Below are positions 61,762 to 64,000 of a stretch of DNA of 64,000 nt, in pieces. Below the pieces are notes generated by a model that was not told the DNA's origin, did no database searches, and worked only from the letters and a program-made list of their open reading frames with translations. The stretch spans positions 342,751 through 406,750 of the forward strand of contig NZ_JAMBOI010000004.1 in the NCBI RefSeq assembly GCF_023715535.1, in the 5' to 3' direction. The position numbers and the translations under genes were made by a program. Source of the DNA: Sporosarcina luteola. Lineage in GTDB: Bacteria; Bacillota; Bacilli; Bacillales_A; Planococcaceae. The first letter of the stretch is position 1, and each line of letters begins with the position of its first letter.

Positions 61762-63014
61762 GTAAACTACCGATTGACGTTCCAAAGGAGAAACTTCAAC
61801 AAATTCGAATGGATACATTTCGTAAAGTTCAGCGAGAAAAAAGAACAAAGAAGCGCATTGTTCCAGTTGCAATAGTTGCTTTGTTTTGCTTAACTATTCT
61901 ATTTTCAGTTCATGTTTCTCCTACTATTGCTAGTTATGTTGCAAAAATACCTGGCTTTCATGCACTTGTAACAGCGGTTAGAATCGATGCTGGGATAAAA
62001 GATATTGTGGACAATGAATACTATGAAGAGATCAATGTAACGGAGTCTAAAAATGGCCTATCATTAACATTGCAAGGCGTGATTGCAGATCATTCGGGCT
62101 TTGTACTCTTTTATGACGCCGATGCTTTATTTGATATGTCAAAATTAGAGTTGAATGACGTTCAATTGTTCCACGGAGACGATGAAATACCAGGCCCAAG
62201 TTTTACCAGGATTGCAGATAATCAAGAATACATTTCTTCTTTAGTAGAATATAGCTTTTCAGAGCCAATCGTTTATACTTCGAAGGATTTTATGGCCGTT
62301 TTTCATTTTGAGGATGTAGATAAGGGGAATATTGAAATAACGATACCGTTTACACTACAAAACGAAATAGCTCAGGAAAAAGTTATTGCTGCGAATCGTA
62401 CTGTAGATATCGATGGTCAGAAATTTACAATAACACAAATTCGCCGTTCTCCATTAAAAACGGCCATAGATATTGAAATAGAAGAAGCGAATACAATGCA
62501 AATATTAGCTTTTGATGATATTACAGTCATGACGGATAGTGGAGAGCGAAGAGTTAGTATCCAACATCGCGGTGCAACACAGGGAGATATTCGCGACGGC
62601 AAAATTACGCTCTATGTGCAAAGTAATTATTTTCATAATTCGGATTCGCTCACGATTAATATTGGTGCTGTTAATGCTGTTCCAAAGGGCGAGGATTTTA
62701 TAGAAGTTGATTTTGGCACAAAAAAAGTACTCACGAAACCCGATTATTTCGATTGGGACATTTCCGTAACGTCGCATGATGTATCAGTTGCTGTAAAGAA
62801 GGGGGATAATCAAGGTAAACTTTTATGGCTACATGATGCTGTAAAAGAAGATGGTACGCCGTTAGAATATACAGGTAGCACGTTTTCACGAGGTGAGCAG
62901 TACGTAATTGAGACGACGCAATTTCAAGATTATGATGGTAAAGCAAAGATATATCTCAACTATTACTTCAATCCTATTGGAAAAAATATCGAACTGAATA
63001 TTCCATTGCAATAA
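61758..63014 (+). CDS. DUF4179 anti-sigma-like membrane protein
   Basis: A 418-aa protein with a short cytoplasmic segment (PKEKLQQIRMDTFRKVQREK), one TM (about residues 33-52), and a large outside part. It starts with the DUF4179 core (VSPTIASYVAKIPGFHALV, then EYYEEINVTESKNGLSLTLQ) and includes two beta-rich domains (DUF5643-like). This is the usual partner of ECF sigma factors in Bacillales. Overlaps the sigma stop. Confidence 0.83.
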   Translation: MSKLPIDVPKEKLQQIRMDTFRKVQREKRTKKRIVPVAIVALFCLTILFSVHVSPTIASYVAKIPGFHALVTAVRIDAGIKDIVDNEYYEEINVTESKNGLSLTLQGVIADHSGFVLFYDADALFDMSKLELNDVQLFHGDDEIPGPSFTRIADNQEYISSLVEYSFSEPIVYTSKDFMAVFHFEDVDKGNIEITIPFTLQNEIAQEKVIAANRTVDIDGQKFTITQIRRSPLKTAIDIEIEEANTMQILAFDDITVMTDSGERRVSIQHRGATQGDIRDGKITLYVQSNYFHNSDSLTINIGAVNAVPKGEDFIEVDFGTKKVLTKPDYFDWDISVTSHDVSVAVKKGDNQGKLLWLHDAVKEDGTPLEYTGSTFSRGEQYVIETTQFQDYDGKAKIYLNYYFNPIGKNIELNIPLQ

Positions 63015-63101
63015 AGTACAGAAGGAATGAAGTGAAACCTAAGTCAGTAATTGTCGATAGTTTTTAGAGGAGAAAGATCTTTATGTGAAAAAGTGTACTT
63101 A

Positions 63102-63176
63102 AACTAAGGGGGGCTTTACTTCAAGATGGAGTAAAGCCTTTTCTAATTGAACTAACGGAGCAGTTAAGTTGAAGAG
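63102..63176 (+). repeat. Array repeat R23
   Basis: ACTAAGGGGGGCTTTACTTC, GATGGAGTAAAGCC-TTTTC hairpin, TTGAACTAACGGAGCAGTTA. Confidence 0.8.
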
Positions 63177-63263
63177 CGTCCCCGATTGTGAAACCGTTTG
63201 ATTTGTCATTCGTATGTTAGATAGGACTATTCGGAAAACAATATTTCGCTAGGGGGTTACGAT

Positions 63264-63575
63264 ATGGCAGCTGAGATCTTCTTAACAGTAATTTTTATGA
63301 TTCCACTTTATGCATTCTTAATTTGGGCATATAGCAGTCCAGAAGATATTCTTTTATTAGGAAAAAGGTGTAAGTATCAGGAGGAACCTGAACTCTCTCC
63401 AAATGTTGTTCGCTATATTAAATCTGCTTCAGTTTTTACAATGATTTTATCCCCTATCGTTCTTTTAGCCTTGCTCTTTAAACCTGATTTTTTCGGTATT
63501 GCTTTAATGGTTTTTATCTTCGGTATAGCGATTATGGGTGTGTTTATAATACTTACAGCCGATCGTAAATCTTAA
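63264..63575 (+). CDS. Small membrane protein (103 aa), array gene
   Basis: Three hydrophobic segments (about residues 3-20, 50-68, 75-98). TAGGGGG precedes ATG 63264. Unrecognised. Confidence 0.6.
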   Translation: MAAEIFLTVIFMIPLYAFLIWAYSSPEDILLLGKRCKYQEEPELSPNVVRYIKSASVFTMILSPIVLLALLFKPDFFGIALMVFIFGIAIMGVFIILTADRKS

Positions 63576-63612
63576 TTAAAACTTGTTGCTTAATGTCATG
63601 GACCATATTCTT

Positions 63613-63690
63613 ATTAAACGAACGGTGTGCTTAAGATTGTTAAGCTGCTTGAGGAATAATTTCTTATTGAACTAACGTGGCAGTTTGGAG
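63613..63690 (+). repeat. Array repeat R24
   Basis: AAACGAACGGTGTGCTTAAG, GTTAAGCTGCTTGAGG, TTGAACTAACGTGGCAGTTT. It is the last copy seen in the window. Confidence 0.7.
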
Positions 63691-63700
63691 GTGTTGTGGT

Positions 63701-63817
63701 ATGTGGATTGCAGAGCTAATAACTACGGTAGTGGAAGTAATCGCAGGTATTTATGAATCAAAGAGAAAGAGGATAGATAAACGTTTTAGAGAGGGGGAGA
63801 GAAAAAGGAGTGTCTAA
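63701..63817 (+). CDS. Small membrane protein (38 aa)
   Basis: GGAGGTG lies 9 nt before ATG 63701 (GGAGG is directly adjacent to R24). The product MWIAELITTVVEVIAGIYES is followed by a very basic tail (KRKRIDKRFREGERKR), so a single TM with a positive end. From 63818 to 64000 no gene is seen, apart from a possible hairpin at 63959-63981 (CCTTCC/GGAAGG). Confidence 0.5.
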   Translation: MWIAELITTVVEVIAGIYESKRKRIDKRFREGERKRSV

Positions 63818-64000
63818 TACGGATAATAGATTTAATATACAGTTCGATTATATTGTGAAGAAATGTACATAAGCTAAACCAGCTAATAGTTTGTCAACAA
63901 TTTTCAATGAAACATGAAATACTTCTTGTTATACTTAAAAAAGGGTATATCAAATAACCTTCCTCAATAGAGTTGGAAGGCATTGGTTTATTTAGTTATT

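Noticed and set aside
34442..63690. CRISPR array
   Set aside because: The repeats are 40-100 bases, vary in length and sequence, and are separated by 300-2000 base intervals holding genes, with no cas genes.
34442..63690. Classical integron
   Set aside because: No IntI-type tyrosine recombinase is encoded in the window, and the repeat core does not match RYYYAAC/GTTRRRY strictly, so the label is not applied; only the likeness is reported.

Overview
The window looks like chromosome or genomic-island DNA from a low-GC, endospore-forming Gram-positive bacterium of the order Bacillales (Planococcaceae-like, for example Sporosarcina or Lysinibacillus relatives; this placement is inference). The support is strong AGGAGG-type ribosome binding sites, TTG/GTG starts, two SpoIIP-type sporulation amidases, Bacillus-type ResABC, CsoR/CopZ/CopA, an SLH-domain wall protein and ECF sigma/anti-sigma pairs. 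No rRNA or tRNA gene and no CRISPR array was seen.

Left part (1-9550): remnants of an ABC-transporter ATPase and of a PBSX-type phage terminase small subunit, then a cytochrome c maturation (System II) block: resA on the minus strand, and divergently a histidine kinase, response regulator, BNR-like lipoprotein, DsbD/CcdA-like membrane protein, ccdA, resB and resC.

Copper block (about 9.7-28.7 kb): a CPH-type CopB ATPase, a membrane protein with a C-terminal cupredoxin domain, a TlpA-like thioredoxin, csoR-copZ-copA with CsoR-like operators, a second two-component system with a shared motif at its own promoter and at the next transcription unit, a multicopper oxidase lipoprotein, a Cys-rich four-helix copper-storage protein and a YdhK lipoprotein. 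Together they cover copper sensing, cytosolic chaperoning, efflux, and extracytoplasmic oxidation and binding. Interspersed are an endonuclease I-like nuclease, an NlpC/P60-SLH wall protein and two SpoIIP paralogues.

Middle (30.3-34.2 kb): a four-gene operon of a DUF6744-like protein, a 59-residue charged protein, a MoxR-type AAA+ ATPase and a CoxE/ViaA-like VWA protein.

Right half (34.4-63.8 kb): the most unusual region. Many short, mostly + strand genes for lipoproteins, secreted proteins and small membrane proteins are separated by more than 20 copies of a 40-100 bp, same-orientation repeat. It contains CTAACGGGTGCTTTA and AACTAACGsrGCAGTTTAGTTGAA segments and often a GAGC...GCTC stem. 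Two cassette pairs are duplicated together with flanking sequence. An IS110-family element appears to sit inside one repeat copy, and an IS21-family element lies at the 3' end of one lipoprotein gene. The layout resembles an integron-like cassette array, but no integrase is visible here. Two ECF sigma factor/anti-sigma pairs, a NUDIX hydrolase, a SUKH protein, a DMT transporter and several pseudogenes lie within the array.
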